The position numbers and the translations under genes were made by a program. Of a stretch of DNA of 6,529 bases, positions 1-6,217 are shown in pieces. Each line of letters opens with the position of its first letter. Within the stretch, counting starts at the first letter, position 1. This DNA comes from Oscillospiraceae bacterium. GTDB lineage: Bacteria > Bacillota > Clostridia > Oscillospirales > Oscillospiraceae. Where the stretch lies: assembly GCA_031266955.1 (NCBI GenBank), contig JAISAA010000215.1:1-6529 (forward strand), written 5' to 3'. The notes beneath the pieces were generated by a model, which saw only the letters and a program-made list of their open reading frames with translations, made no database searches and was not told the DNA's origin.

Positions 1-532
1 TGTTCGCGCCGAGCGCCGCGAGGCCGGAGCAGCGCCCGCCGCGGTGCAGATATTTCAGCGTGTCTATGACAAAGCTGGTTTCAACTCTCGCTGTCAGCTC
101 GCGCAGGCTCCGCGCTATATCCCCCGGCTCTCCGCCGGCCTCCGCCAAGTCCGCGGCCTCGACGGCGAGCAGCCCGGCGCCTGACGAAAGGCTCCGCGAA
201 TCGACGGCGTACACGGGCAGCTTTTCCGCCGCGATAAGCGCGTTTTGATGACACGTCGAAATCTCTCCGCTGAGGTTGATATGTATCAGCGCGTCGCATC
301 CGCGCAGACAGTCGGCGAAAAATTCCTCGTATTCCGAAACGTTTACGGCAGTCGTCGTACACGTCCCGCCGCCCTCGACGATGCGGAACAAATCGTCCGG
401 CGTGAAGCCGACTCCGTCCTTGTACGTTTCGGTCTTGTGAACTATAGTCATCGGCACGACGCCGATACCGTAGCGCTCAATAAGCTCCGGCGGCAGATCG
501 CAGGCGCTGTCGATGGTAATTTTGATTTTCAT
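1..532 (-). CDS. DegV family protein (fatty-acid binding), partial: C-terminus runs off the window
   Basis: Reading leftward from an ATG at 532, the frame stays open for 177 codons to the window edge, so the gene is cut at its C-terminal side. DegV-family proteins are usually about 280 residues, so roughly 100 are missing. Family features seen: the N-terminal strand and loop KITIDSACDLP (residues 4-14), the Thr-rich segment TCTTTAVNVSEYEEF (57-71) where the family has its TSQPS-like motif, the lipid-contacting loop HINLSGEISTCHQNA (84-98) matching the SGTYQSA motif, YAVDSRSLSSGAG (108-120), and FVIDTLKYLHRGGR (154-167), a hallmark. Members bind a fatty acid; the FakB proteins present it to the kinase FakA for phosphorylation and phospholipid use. 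Whether this copy is a FakB or another DegV paralogue cannot be told here. A GGAGGAG ribosome site lies 7 bases upstream. It has its own promoter and is separated by 106 bp from the upstream gene. Confidence 0.93.
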   Translation of the reverse strand, partial: MKIKITIDSACDLPPELIERYGIGVVPMTIVHKTETYKDGVGFTPDDLFRIVEGGGTCTTTAVNVSEYEEFFADCLRGCDALIHINLSGEISTCHQNALIAAEKLPVYAVDSRSLSSGAGLLAVEAADLAEAGGEPGDIARSLRELTARVETSFVIDTLKYLHRGGRCSGLAALGAN

Positions 533-575
533 ACGCACGCTCCTCCACTATTTTGATCTGTATTTCAGCTTATGT

Positions 576-604
576 ATTGTAACAGTTATTGAGACGTTTT
601 GCAA
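576..604 (-). promoter_or_regulatory. Promoter of the degV-family gene
   Basis: On the minus strand a -35 box TTGCAA (599-604) and a -10 box TACAAT (576-581) are separated by exactly 17 bases. The three bases before the -10 are TGT, making an extended -10. Transcription would begin near 569, giving a leader of about 37 bases that includes the GGAGGAG site at 540-546. This implies the degV-family gene can be expressed apart from the operon upstream of it. Confidence 0.7.
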
Positions 605-638
605 GTAAATATTCCACCGACTGAGGTTGAAAGGATTT

Positions 639-2228
639 TTAAGAACCGCCCTCACAGTAAGACGCAACAGGCCCGTCGTTCGCGTGAACATTGAGAAGTT
701 CCGCGTCCGTAACCTTTTGAAGCAACAGATCCAGCGCCCTCAAAAATTCCTTTTTCGTGAGCAGCTCGTCATACCACAGCGAGTCCGGAGCGTCATATTT
801 GCTCGCGGTGTAGAACGTATCATACGCGCCATCCTCGTCGAAATCGCCGAGAACCGGCAGGGCGTAAAATTCATCGTCGAGCAGGCTGTCTTTCATGTCG
901 TCGATACTTCCGAGGCCGGTCATAATCATCACGGGGCAAATGAAAGCGTCATTGTCGTAGGCTTTTGTCAGAACGGGGTAACGCAGATTCTCCGAAAGGC
1001 CGGGCGCACCCGGTTCCGGCGGCGGCGTTTCGTATTCAAGACTGTATTGATATGGGGCGTTGTATTCCCCCTCCAAGCGGCTCGCGTTGATGTAATCGCT
1101 TCCCGAACTGTGCCAGACAATCCGATCCGATTTTGCCAAAAATACTTCCTCGATTATTTTCTCTTCGAGCCCTTTGGGAAGCCTGTATTTTTCTATATCG
1201 CCGTCACGCCCCAAATAGTATTCAAGGACGCCGTCGTCGTCCAAATCGTACACTTCCAAAAACAGATAAAACTGCTCGTTCCCGAAAAAATCATATACGC
1301 TGTATGTGTAGAAATTCGACGCCGCACTGTCATATGTCCCGGGTCTGTGTCCCAAGGTCGCGCCGTTGTTCAGCGGCACTGTATAGGAAGAAGAATAGGA
1401 CCATCCGGTCCAAACGGTCGGGCCGGAGTTGTAGTAGTATGGGAACTTTTTGTCGTATGTATATATAGTATAATGACCCGGGCCCGGCCTGACGTGAAGC
1501 TCGGGGATGCCGTCGTGATTCATGTCGTAGACCGCGTAATCCCCAAAATAATCCTCCCACGGCACATCGCCTATTCTGTCCCAATCGAGCTTGAGTCCTT
1601 CCGCGACGGCGGGCGTGTATGTGCCGTTTTCGTCCCGTTTGCCGTAGCCGCCCCGCAAAAAATTATCATAGACGACAAGGGCGCGCGCGTAGTCCGGGTC
1701 GAGCGTCAAAACCGGCAGCGATTGACTTGGTTCAACAATCTTGTCAGCGTCAGCCCGCTTATATAAGTACCACCCCGAACCGGTATTGCAAATCAGCGTA
1801 TCCGCGTCAGCAATAATCCCGACGTTGCTTTTGCTTGAGTCAACAGAATAATCTTTAATCATACACAGCATCAAAAACGAATCATCCGCGATGCCCAACT
1901 CACTCGGCCACGTTTTATAACCTATGTGTAAATCATACTCCGACTGTTCCTCAACCGAATATCCGGACACCTCTATGACCGGATATCCGTCAAGATAGTC
2001 AGAATAAAAGCTGTCGGGCTTTAGGTATATTTTGTTTCCCAGATGCCCGTCGGCGCCGACCATCTGTACATTGCTCGTATAAAAATATTCCACCGCGACC
2101 CAATCGCCCATGAAATTTTCAGGATCGTATGGGCTGACGTCGTCCTCACCGCTGTTGATGCTGTTATATATAAATCCGGCGGTAAGCAGTATAACAAGTG
2201 TCCCGATAATAATGCAGGCTTTTTTCAT
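639..2228 (-). CDS. Membrane-anchored extracellular protein with three DxDxDG-type calcium-loop motifs, function unknown
   Basis: The protein has 529 residues. It opens with a Lys-Lys start and one hydrophobic segment (about residues 4-21) with no lipobox cysteine, so it is probably a signal anchor or an uncleaved or SPase I signal; the rest should be outside the cell. Residues 38-158 resemble a small beta-barrel domain of the kind seen in uncharacterised Firmicute envelope proteins (MGDWVAVEYFY at the start, WYLYKRAD at the end). Three acidic loops follow: DMNHDGIPEL (235-244), DLDDDGVLEY (328-337) and DFDEDGAYDT (462-471), like the calcium-binding DxNxDG loops of EF-hand, dockerin or FG-GAP/VCBS-type proteins. 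The middle is rich in Tyr and Ser (261-312). It is the last gene of a likely operon, 33 bp after the lipoprotein gene. An AAGGTA site lies 9 bases before the ATG. No enzymatic motif was recognised; calcium binding is inference. Confidence 0.85.
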   Translation of the reverse strand: MKKACIIIGTLVILLTAGFIYNSINSGEDDVSPYDPENFMGDWVAVEYFYTSNVQMVGADGHLGNKIYLKPDSFYSDYLDGYPVIEVSGYSVEEQSEYDLHIGYKTWPSELGIADDSFLMLCMIKDYSVDSSKSNVGIIADADTLICNTGSGWYLYKRADADKIVEPSQSLPVLTLDPDYARALVVYDNFLRGGYGKRDENGTYTPAVAEGLKLDWDRIGDVPWEDYFGDYAVYDMNHDGIPELHVRPGPGHYTIYTYDKKFPYYYNSGPTVWTGWSYSSSYTVPLNNGATLGHRPGTYDSAASNFYTYSVYDFFGNEQFYLFLEVYDLDDDGVLEYYLGRDGDIEKYRLPKGLEEKIIEEVFLAKSDRIVWHSSGSDYINASRLEGEYNAPYQYSLEYETPPPEPGAPGLSENLRYPVLTKAYDNDAFICPVMIMTGLGSIDDMKDSLLDDEFYALPVLGDFDEDGAYDTFYTASKYDAPDSLWYDELLTKKEFLRALDLLLQKVTDAELLNVHANDGPVASYCEGGS

Positions 2229-2261
2229 GTCGCAATCTACCTTATGGCCTTTGCTTTTTTA

Positions 2262-2804
2262 TTACTTCGGCGTGAATCTCACGGAGAATATATCGCCGCC
2301 GATGCCGGGACTGACTCTGGACGCGGAGAGTTTAATGCCGTTGATCTCAACAGTTTTTGAAGCTTGAGACGTCCCGCCGGGCTTTAGAGTCTCAGCGGCG
2401 TCCTTATCGAAGTACAAAGCTTCCACTTCGGCATCGGCACTTTCTTTATCAAGGCCCGTCAGAGCCATCATCACAGCCTCCGTTTCGAGATAGAAACCTA
2501 TGAAATCCTCATCATACGGTCTCCCTACGAGCGTAACCAGACCGGGCGTAAATGATAGTATATTTGCTTGCATAACGCCATCCCTGACGCTAAAGCCATC
2601 CTTTACCTCGCCGTTTTCCGCGCGTGCGTCCAAATCGTCAGCGGTAATCTGCGTTGCGCCTATTTCAGCCGCCACCTTGTTGTAGGCATCGAAAAACATC
2701 TGTTGATCGTTTATAATGGGATTTTCCGTTTTAGGCCCGGTTCCGCAAGCGGAAAGAAGCGCGACAAGCAAAAATGCGCATAGTGAGGCTTTAAGTATTT
2801 TCAT
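2262..2804 (-). CDS. Small putative lipoprotein, function unknown
   Basis: This 180-residue protein starts with a classic lipoprotein signal peptide: MKILK, a hydrophobic stretch, and the lipobox LSAC with the acylated cysteine at residue 20, followed by a GTGPKTENP linker. The ATG at 2804 is chosen because an AAGGGG ribosome site lies 7 bases upstream and the signal peptide begins there; an earlier in-frame ATG at 2831 would add nine residues (LPTERGN and so on) ahead of the signal and translate across the ribosome site. The mature part has an early helix-like segment (QQMFFDAYNKVAAEIGA, 34-50), then alternating strands, with a conserved-looking core YDEDFIGFYLETEAVMMALTG (97-117) and a C-terminal strand FSVRFTPK. 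I do not recognise the family. Its place between a GRAM-like protein and an anchored extracellular protein suggests a shared envelope role. Confidence 0.85.
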   Translation of the reverse strand: MKILKASLCAFLLVALLSACGTGPKTENPIINDQQMFFDAYNKVAAEIGATQITADDLDARAENGEVKDGFSVRDGVMQANILSFTPGLVTLVGRPYDEDFIGFYLETEAVMMALTGLDKESADAEVEALYFDKDAAETLKPGGTSQASKTVEINGIKLSASRVSPGIGGDIFSVRFTPK

Positions 2805-2811
2805 GGTGTTT

Positions 2812-2817
2812 CCCCTT
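2812..2817 (-). promoter_or_regulatory. Ribosome binding site that decides the lipoprotein start
   Basis: The minus-strand sequence AAGGGG lies 7 bases before the ATG at 2804. It sits inside the region that would be coding if the upstream ATG at 2831 were used, so it argues for the shorter form that begins directly with the signal peptide. Confidence 0.7.
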
Positions 2818-2832
2818 TCGGTCGGCAGCATA

Positions 2833-3288
2833 TTATCCGATGAGCTGCGACAGCATATCGATCCAGCTTTTCAGTTTGCCGGAAAAGAATTTGTAGATTT
2901 CCCCGTTTTTGGTGCAGATAGCAATACCGCTGCGTATGCCCTTTCTTGCTGCTTCTACACGCGCTATATCTGACAAGCCAACATTCACTTGCGTTTGACC
3001 GGCGTTCACGCTGTTTGCTACGGAGCTCGCGAGCCCTCCCAATGTACCCGCGTGAATGGATACGGTATGCACGCCTCCCTTTACCCAAAAAACGCGCTTA
3101 TCGGTCAATATCAGCGTTCCGGGCCATAGCCCGAACAGGCTTTTTTGGTAATCGCAGTTGACAGACGCCTTTTGGGTTTCACCGGGGTTATCCGTGTCCG
3201 CGCCGCAGATATGGCAATGCTCCGGTTTTTGTTTCTCAAGCTTTAATTCTGCGCCGCATACCGCGCAATGCTGAATAGAGACGTTCAC
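2833..3288 (-). CDS. Zinc-ribbon protein with PH/GRAM-like domain
   Basis: The protein has 151 residues. Residues 8-28 hold two CxxC knuckles (C8, C11, C25, C28) that form a short zinc ribbon. From about residue 45 a PH/GRAM-like fold can be seen: GTLILTDKRVFWVKGG (57-72) is the typical strand pair of GRAM and bacterial PH domains, and VGLSDIARVEAARKGIRSGIAICTKNGEIYKF (103-134) with the closing helix SWIDMLSQLI (141-150) completes it. A Gly/Ser/Ala insert (80-98) lies between the strands. There is no signal peptide, so it should be cytoplasmic, perhaps on the inner membrane face. The start is GTG: the codon two places upstream in frame is TGA, and an AAGGA site lies 10 bases upstream. It is the first gene of a probable operon, ending 28 bp before the lipoprotein start. 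Ligand and role are unknown. Confidence 0.85.
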   Translation of the reverse strand: MNVSIQHCAVCGAELKLEKQKPEHCHICGADTDNPGETQKASVNCDYQKSLFGLWPGTLILTDKRVFWVKGGVHTVSIHAGTLGGLASSVANSVNAGQTQVNVGLSDIARVEAARKGIRSGIAICTKNGEIYKFFSGKLKSWIDMLSQLIG

Positions 3289-3386
3289 TTTACATCAATC
3301 CTTCGTTCGATTTTTATTTAGTAGCGTTGTATTTTTTTGTTTTGAGACAGCTTTCCGATATCACGGTCTGCGTGTACTGAATTGAA

Positions 3387-3392
3387 ATTATA
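3387..3392 (-). promoter_or_regulatory. Candidate -10 box for the zinc-ribbon/lipoprotein/anchored-protein operon
   Basis: A perfect TATAAT on the minus strand lies about 100 bases before the GTG start, in the 139-bp gap after purC. No -35 box fits at 16-18 bases; the nearest TTG (TTGCGG) is only 13 bases away, so any promoter here would be weak, activated or use another sigma factor. The rest of the gap (3289-3427) is AT-rich with no gene, riboswitch or hairpin that I could support. Confidence 0.35.
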
Positions 3393-3427
3393 TCGAAAAT
3401 ACGGGCCGCAAATCTTTCTTTTCGCCG

Positions 3428-4279
3428 TTACGCTTCCACAAGCCGGCGCCGGCATTCCTCATAGATCCGCGCTGTTTGCTCCAAAAGCTCCGGCGGGACG
3501 GCGGCGAATTGATATTCGCCGTTTAATTTATGCGCGTCGAGCCAGTCGCGCAGGGGCTGTTTGTCATAGGAGCGCGGCGAGGCGCCGACTTCGTAGTCGT
3601 CAAGCTTCCAGAAGCGGCTTGAATCCGGGGTGAAAATCTCATCCGCGAGGACTAAATCGCCGGTTTTGCTTAGCCCGAACTCGAATTTTGTGTCCGCGAT
3701 GATTATTCCGCGCGACAGGGCGTATTCGCGGCATTCGGCATACAGTTGCAGGGAAACTTCGGCGATTTTCGCCGTAAGAGCCTCTCCTATTTCGGCTTTT
3801 ACGGCGTCGATGCCGATATATTCGTCGTGCTCGCCGGGCGCCGCCTTTGCCGCGGGCGTGAGAATGGGCTCCGCAAGCTTTTGCGCCTGCTTATATTCCC
3901 CGGAGATGAGCTTGCCGCAGAACGGCTTTTGTGCCGTATACGCCGCCCACATACTGCCGAATATATACCCGCGCACGATAAATTCAAACGGCAGGATGTC
4001 GAGCTTTCGGGAGAGAACGGCGCGGCCTTTGAATTCCTCCCGGCGGAAAAATTCCGGCATATCGCGCTCGTCCGCGGAAATCACGTGGTTTTGTATGATA
4101 TGCCGCGTCCTGTCGAACCAGAAGTTTGAGATTTGATTCAGCGCCGCGCCCTTGCCCGGCACCGGCGCGGGCAGAACGACGTCGTATGCTGATATCCTGT
4201 CCGTCGTGACGATGACGAGCGTGTCGTCAGAAACATCGTAAATATCGCGGACTTTGCCGCTGAAAAGTGGCTTTAACAT
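3428..4279 (-). CDS. purC: Phosphoribosylaminoimidazole-succinocarboxamide synthase (SAICAR synthetase)
   Basis: PurC joins CAIR and aspartate with ATP to give SAICAR, a cytoplasmic step of de novo purine synthesis. The 283-residue product is complete and carries the family marks: the ATP-binding start SGKVRDIYDV (7-16), TTDRISAYD (25-33), signature one LPFEFIVRGYIFGSMW (96-111), the long-form segment LAEPILTPAAKAAPGEHDEYI (135-155), signature two GIIIADTKFEFG (191-202), and DEIFTPDSSRFW (213-224). It belongs to the longer PurC type of about 280-300 residues rather than the roughly 240-residue E. coli type. An AAGGAGA ribosome site lies 7 bases before the ATG. The gene follows the DUF3298-type gene by 69 bp with no clear terminator and could be read from the same upstream promoter. 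No other purine gene is within the window. Confidence 0.97.
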   Translation of the reverse strand: MLKPLFSGKVRDIYDVSDDTLVIVTTDRISAYDVVLPAPVPGKGAALNQISNFWFDRTRHIIQNHVISADERDMPEFFRREEFKGRAVLSRKLDILPFEFIVRGYIFGSMWAAYTAQKPFCGKLISGEYKQAQKLAEPILTPAAKAAPGEHDEYIGIDAVKAEIGEALTAKIAEVSLQLYAECREYALSRGIIIADTKFEFGLSKTGDLVLADEIFTPDSSRFWKLDDYEVGASPRSYDKQPLRDWLDAHKLNGEYQFAAVPPELLEQTARIYEECRRRLVEA

Positions 4280-4348
4280 TTGCGGTCTCCTTTGTGATCG
4301 GTTTATTTTTCGCGGCGCGGGCGGTTTTTCGCCGGAGATTTATGCGTT

Positions 4349-5131
4349 TTACGGCGATATGCCGGCTTCGGCGATGTCCGCCAGCTCGCTCAGCTCGACG
4401 GGGATCTCTATGATCCCCGCGGCGAAGGGGCCGAGCGTGTACGGGGGAAAGTAAAAGAGCAGACTGTTATACGTTACGCAGAATCGGTCGTAGGGGAAGC
4501 TCTCGCGCAAAAGCTCTTCGGCGTCGGGGAAGAAGCGCCCGTCGTCGTTTTCGCCGATGTACTTATCGAAGACGGCGAGAAGGCGCTGTGTGTACTCCTC
4601 GCGCGGGGCTGTGAACACGTCGTCAAGCGTCAGGCGGGCGCCGTCCGGGAGGCGGAAATTGTCGCAGGTCACGCCGAGGCCCTCGTGCGCGCCTCCGGTG
4701 TATGTATAAAGCTGCCGGCGGAAGCTGAGGATACCGTCGCCGTCGCGGATGATTTCGCTGCTTTCGCTGTATTCCAGAGACGCGGACGACACGACGAGCT
4801 CCGCTGAGCGCATTTCGTCGGCGAGCGCGGCGGCGCGTGCTTTGAAGCCGTCGATCTCCGCCGCGTAATACTCATCGATAGCGGCGACGCCCGTACCCGG
4901 GAAGCTCGCGGACGCGAAAAGTGACGCGTTGCCGAGCTCGAACGTCTCGCTGTAGAAAAACCCTTCCGCGGGAGGCGGGGGACTGTCCGAAAGCCCGGGC
5001 ACCGGCAATGTCTGTTCGGTCAGCGCCGGCTCCGGCACGGGAATCCAGTCTTTCGGAGGGAAGACACGCACCAGCACCGCCAGCACCGCGATCACCATCA
5101 AAATAGCGGCGAACAGCCTTGGTCTCTTCAC
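4349..5131 (-). CDS. Membrane-anchored DUF4163/DUF3298 protein (RsiV/PdaC C-terminal-like)
   Basis: The protein has 260 residues. It has a short cytoplasmic tip (MKRPR), one transmembrane segment (about 7-23), a Pro-rich linker (25-55), and an extracellular domain. Residues 58-130 fit the DUF4163 part; YTYTGGAHEG (142-151), ARLTLDDVF (165-173) and FYFPPYTLGPFAAGIIEIPV (226-245) are typical of DUF3298. In this family the region is the extracellular part of the anti-sigma factor RsiV, which binds lysozyme, and of the deacetylase PdaC. Here there is neither a cytoplasmic anti-sigma domain nor a catalytic deacetylase domain, so only the sensor or wall-binding part is present. The start is GTG, one base after the TAG of the nitroreductase gene, with only a weak GGAA upstream, so translation is probably coupled. 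No in-frame ATG exists before the one inside the membrane segment. Function beyond envelope location is inference. Confidence 0.87.
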   Translation of the reverse strand: MKRPRLFAAILMVIAVLAVLVRVFPPKDWIPVPEPALTEQTLPVPGLSDSPPPPAEGFFYSETFELGNASLFASASFPGTGVAAIDEYYAAEIDGFKARAAALADEMRSAELVVSSASLEYSESSEIIRDGDGILSFRRQLYTYTGGAHEGLGVTCDNFRLPDGARLTLDDVFTAPREEYTQRLLAVFDKYIGENDDGRFFPDAEELLRESFPYDRFCVTYNSLLFYFPPYTLGPFAAGIIEIPVELSELADIAEAGISP

Positions 5132-5132
5132 G

Positions 5133-5783
5133 CTATTCCACGAACCGCACCGCCGTTGTCACGTCGTCGCGCTCCGTGTGCAGATTATTGATTTTATTCT
5201 CCGGGTCGGGATAGCCTATCGCGAGGCCGATGGCGATGTTCAGGTTGTCGGGAATGTTCAGCTCTTTTCTGATGACGTCGGCCTTTATGACAAGCATTAT
5301 CGCCGGTATCGTGCCGAGCCCGCGCTCGACGGCGGCGAGCATAATGCTCTGAGAATACGCCCCGACGTCGTACAGCGACCACTGCCCGTGAGCCTTGTCG
5401 AGGCAGAGATAGATCACGGCGGGCGCGTTGTACATATTGGCGTTCAGCGGGCCGAATTGGCTCATCGCGTCGCCGCAGTCGCGCTGCATCGACGCGCCGA
5501 TCGTCGCGGTGCGGCGCTTGGCGTCGGCGCTCCACTCTCCCGGCATAGGCAGATCGGTCCCGCCGCCGTGGCCTCCGGGCCCGCCCGGGGCGCCGCCGGA
5601 CGCCGCCTTGATGCGCTCAAGCGTTTCTCCCGACGCGACGAACACCTCCCACGGCTGTGTGTTCGCCCACGACGGCGTGCGCTGCGCCGCTGTGAAAACC
5701 TCCAAAAGCACTTCCTTGGGGATGGGCTTGGGAAGATACGCGCGGATCGAATTTCTCTTGTTAAGGGCTTCTGTGACTGTCAT
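5133..5783 (-). CDS. Nitroreductase family FMN-dependent oxidoreductase
   Basis: The 216-residue product is a full-length nitroreductase-like flavoprotein, a cytoplasmic FMN enzyme using NAD(P)H. Seen: the N-terminal FMN phosphate motif RNSIRAY (10-16; the second Arg of the usual RRSxR is Asn), PSWANTQPWEVFVA (37-50) which holds flavin-contacting residues, DVGAYSQSIMLAAVERGLGTIP (139-160), and the C-terminal IGLAIGYPDPENKINN (185-200). Between residues 62 and 75 there is an unusual run GGAPGGPGGHGGGT, in the variable region ahead of the active-site cap. The substrate cannot be assigned; the family reduces nitroaromatics, quinones, flavins and other compounds. An ACTCCTT complement (AAGGAGT) ribosome site lies about 9 bases before the ATG. 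It is the first gene after a clear promoter and is directly followed by the DUF3298 gene. Confidence 0.92.
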   Translation of the reverse strand: MTVTEALNKRNSIRAYLPKPIPKEVLLEVFTAAQRTPSWANTQPWEVFVASGETLERIKAASGGAPGGPGGHGGGTDLPMPGEWSADAKRRTATIGASMQRDCGDAMSQFGPLNANMYNAPAVIYLCLDKAHGQWSLYDVGAYSQSIMLAAVERGLGTIPAIMLVIKADVIRKELNIPDNLNIAIGLAIGYPDPENKINNLHTERDDVTTAVRFVE

Positions 5784-5866
5784 TTTTACCGACTCCTTAT
5801 AAATAATGTTTTCGGCAAATCGCCCGATAAAATTGTACGGCGGCTTGCCGATACCGTGTTTCTTTA

Positions 5867-5895
5867 ATTATACAGCCGTTCAGCCGGACGCGCAA
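5867..5895 (-). promoter_or_regulatory. Promoter of the nitroreductase gene
   Basis: On the minus strand a -35 box TTGCGC (5890-5895) and a perfect -10 TATAAT (5867-5872) are 17 bases apart. Transcription would start near 5860, giving a leader of about 77 bases to the ATG at 5783. The leader can pair CGGCAA (5845-5850 complement) with TTGCCG (5813-5818 complement), a 6-bp stem too weak to call a regulatory structure. Confidence 0.65.
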
Positions 5896-5902
5896 GCGGT
5901 AT

Positions 5903-5918
5903 TTTGCCGGTTTGCCGG
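5903..5918. repeat. Tandem 8-bp direct repeat upstream of the nitroreductase promoter
   Basis: TTTGCCGG occurs twice in tandem (5903-5910 and 5911-5918). It also contains CCGGTTTGCCGG, a short palindrome. The pair starts 7 bases upstream of the -35 box, where an activator could bind. This role is inference; the repeat itself is plain in the sequence. Confidence 0.5.
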
Positions 5919-5984
5919 TTTTTGAGATAATAATTCTGTATCGGATTAAATGTCTGCGTACGCTTCGCACATTATTTTTTGCGC

Positions 5985-6050
5985 TTTTTGCGCCTGCGCG
6001 GCGCCCGCGCCCCATTTCTTTGCCGAAAGAAATGGGGGAAAGAACGGCAA
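5985..6050 (+). repeat. Left terminal inverted repeat
   Basis: This arm begins with TTTTTGCGC, which is itself tandemly duplicated (5976-5984 and 5985-5993), followed by GCCTGCGCGGCG (5992-6003). It contains a perfect 12-bp hairpin CCCCATTTCTTT / AAAGAAATGGGG (6010-6021 and 6026-6037) with the loop GCCG. Confidence 0.7.
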
Positions 6051-6102
6051 AAGGAGGCCTCCCCCTTTTGAAACCCCCAAATCGCGGGGGCTTACGGGGG
6101 TT
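6049..6102. repeat. Purine/pyrimidine-skewed hairpins inside the left half of the element
   Basis: Two stems can form: AAAAGG with CCTTTT around the palindrome GGAGGCCTCC (6049-6069), and AACCCCC (6072-6078) with GGGGGTT (6096-6102), the latter with an alternative partner GGGGG at 6086-6090. Confidence 0.5.
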
Positions 6103-6159
6103 GTTCGCAGTTGGTAGGCGCGGCGCTGTCATTTTGGGATTGTATCAGGGGGGCGTGGT

Positions 6160-6207
6160 GCGGCAGCGCTCTGTGTCCACACGCGAATCGGCGCGTTTCG
6201 CTGCCGC
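6160..6207. repeat. 9-bp inverted repeat with 30-base spacer
   Basis: GCGGCAGCG (6160-6168) is matched by CGCTGCCGC (6199-6207). A smaller GTGT/ACAC stem (6173-6182) lies inside. Confidence 0.5.
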
Positions 6208-6217
6208 CCTGCTGTGC

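Noticed and set aside
627..1766. Long plus-strand open frame (379 codons) opposite the 529-residue protein gene
   Set aside because: It is antisense to a gene with a ribosome site, signal segment and clear acidic motifs; the translation is rich in Arg/Val with no recognisable domain, as expected for the complement of a real gene.
2805..2831. Upstream ATG at 2831 as start of the lipoprotein
   Set aside because: It would place nine extra residues before the signal peptide and translate through the AAGGGG ribosome site that serves the ATG at 2804.
3630..4136. Plus-strand open frames inside purC
   Set aside because: They are shadows of the purC coding sequence, which is certain from its signatures.
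4280..4348. Terminator or riboswitch between the DUF3298 gene and purC
   Set aside because: Only a 4-bp GGCG/CGCC stem was found and the gap is too short for a known purine or PRPP riboswitch plus terminator.
5178..5867. Plus-strand open frame (229 codons) opposite the nitroreductase gene
   Set aside because: It is the antisense of a conserved enzyme, very Arg-rich, and without a family match or a convincing ribosome site.
6010..6037. Intrinsic transcription terminator
   Set aside because: The stem is strong, but no U-tract follows on either strand (GGGAAAGAAC on plus, GCGCGGGCGC on minus), and the hairpin is repeated as part of the element ends.
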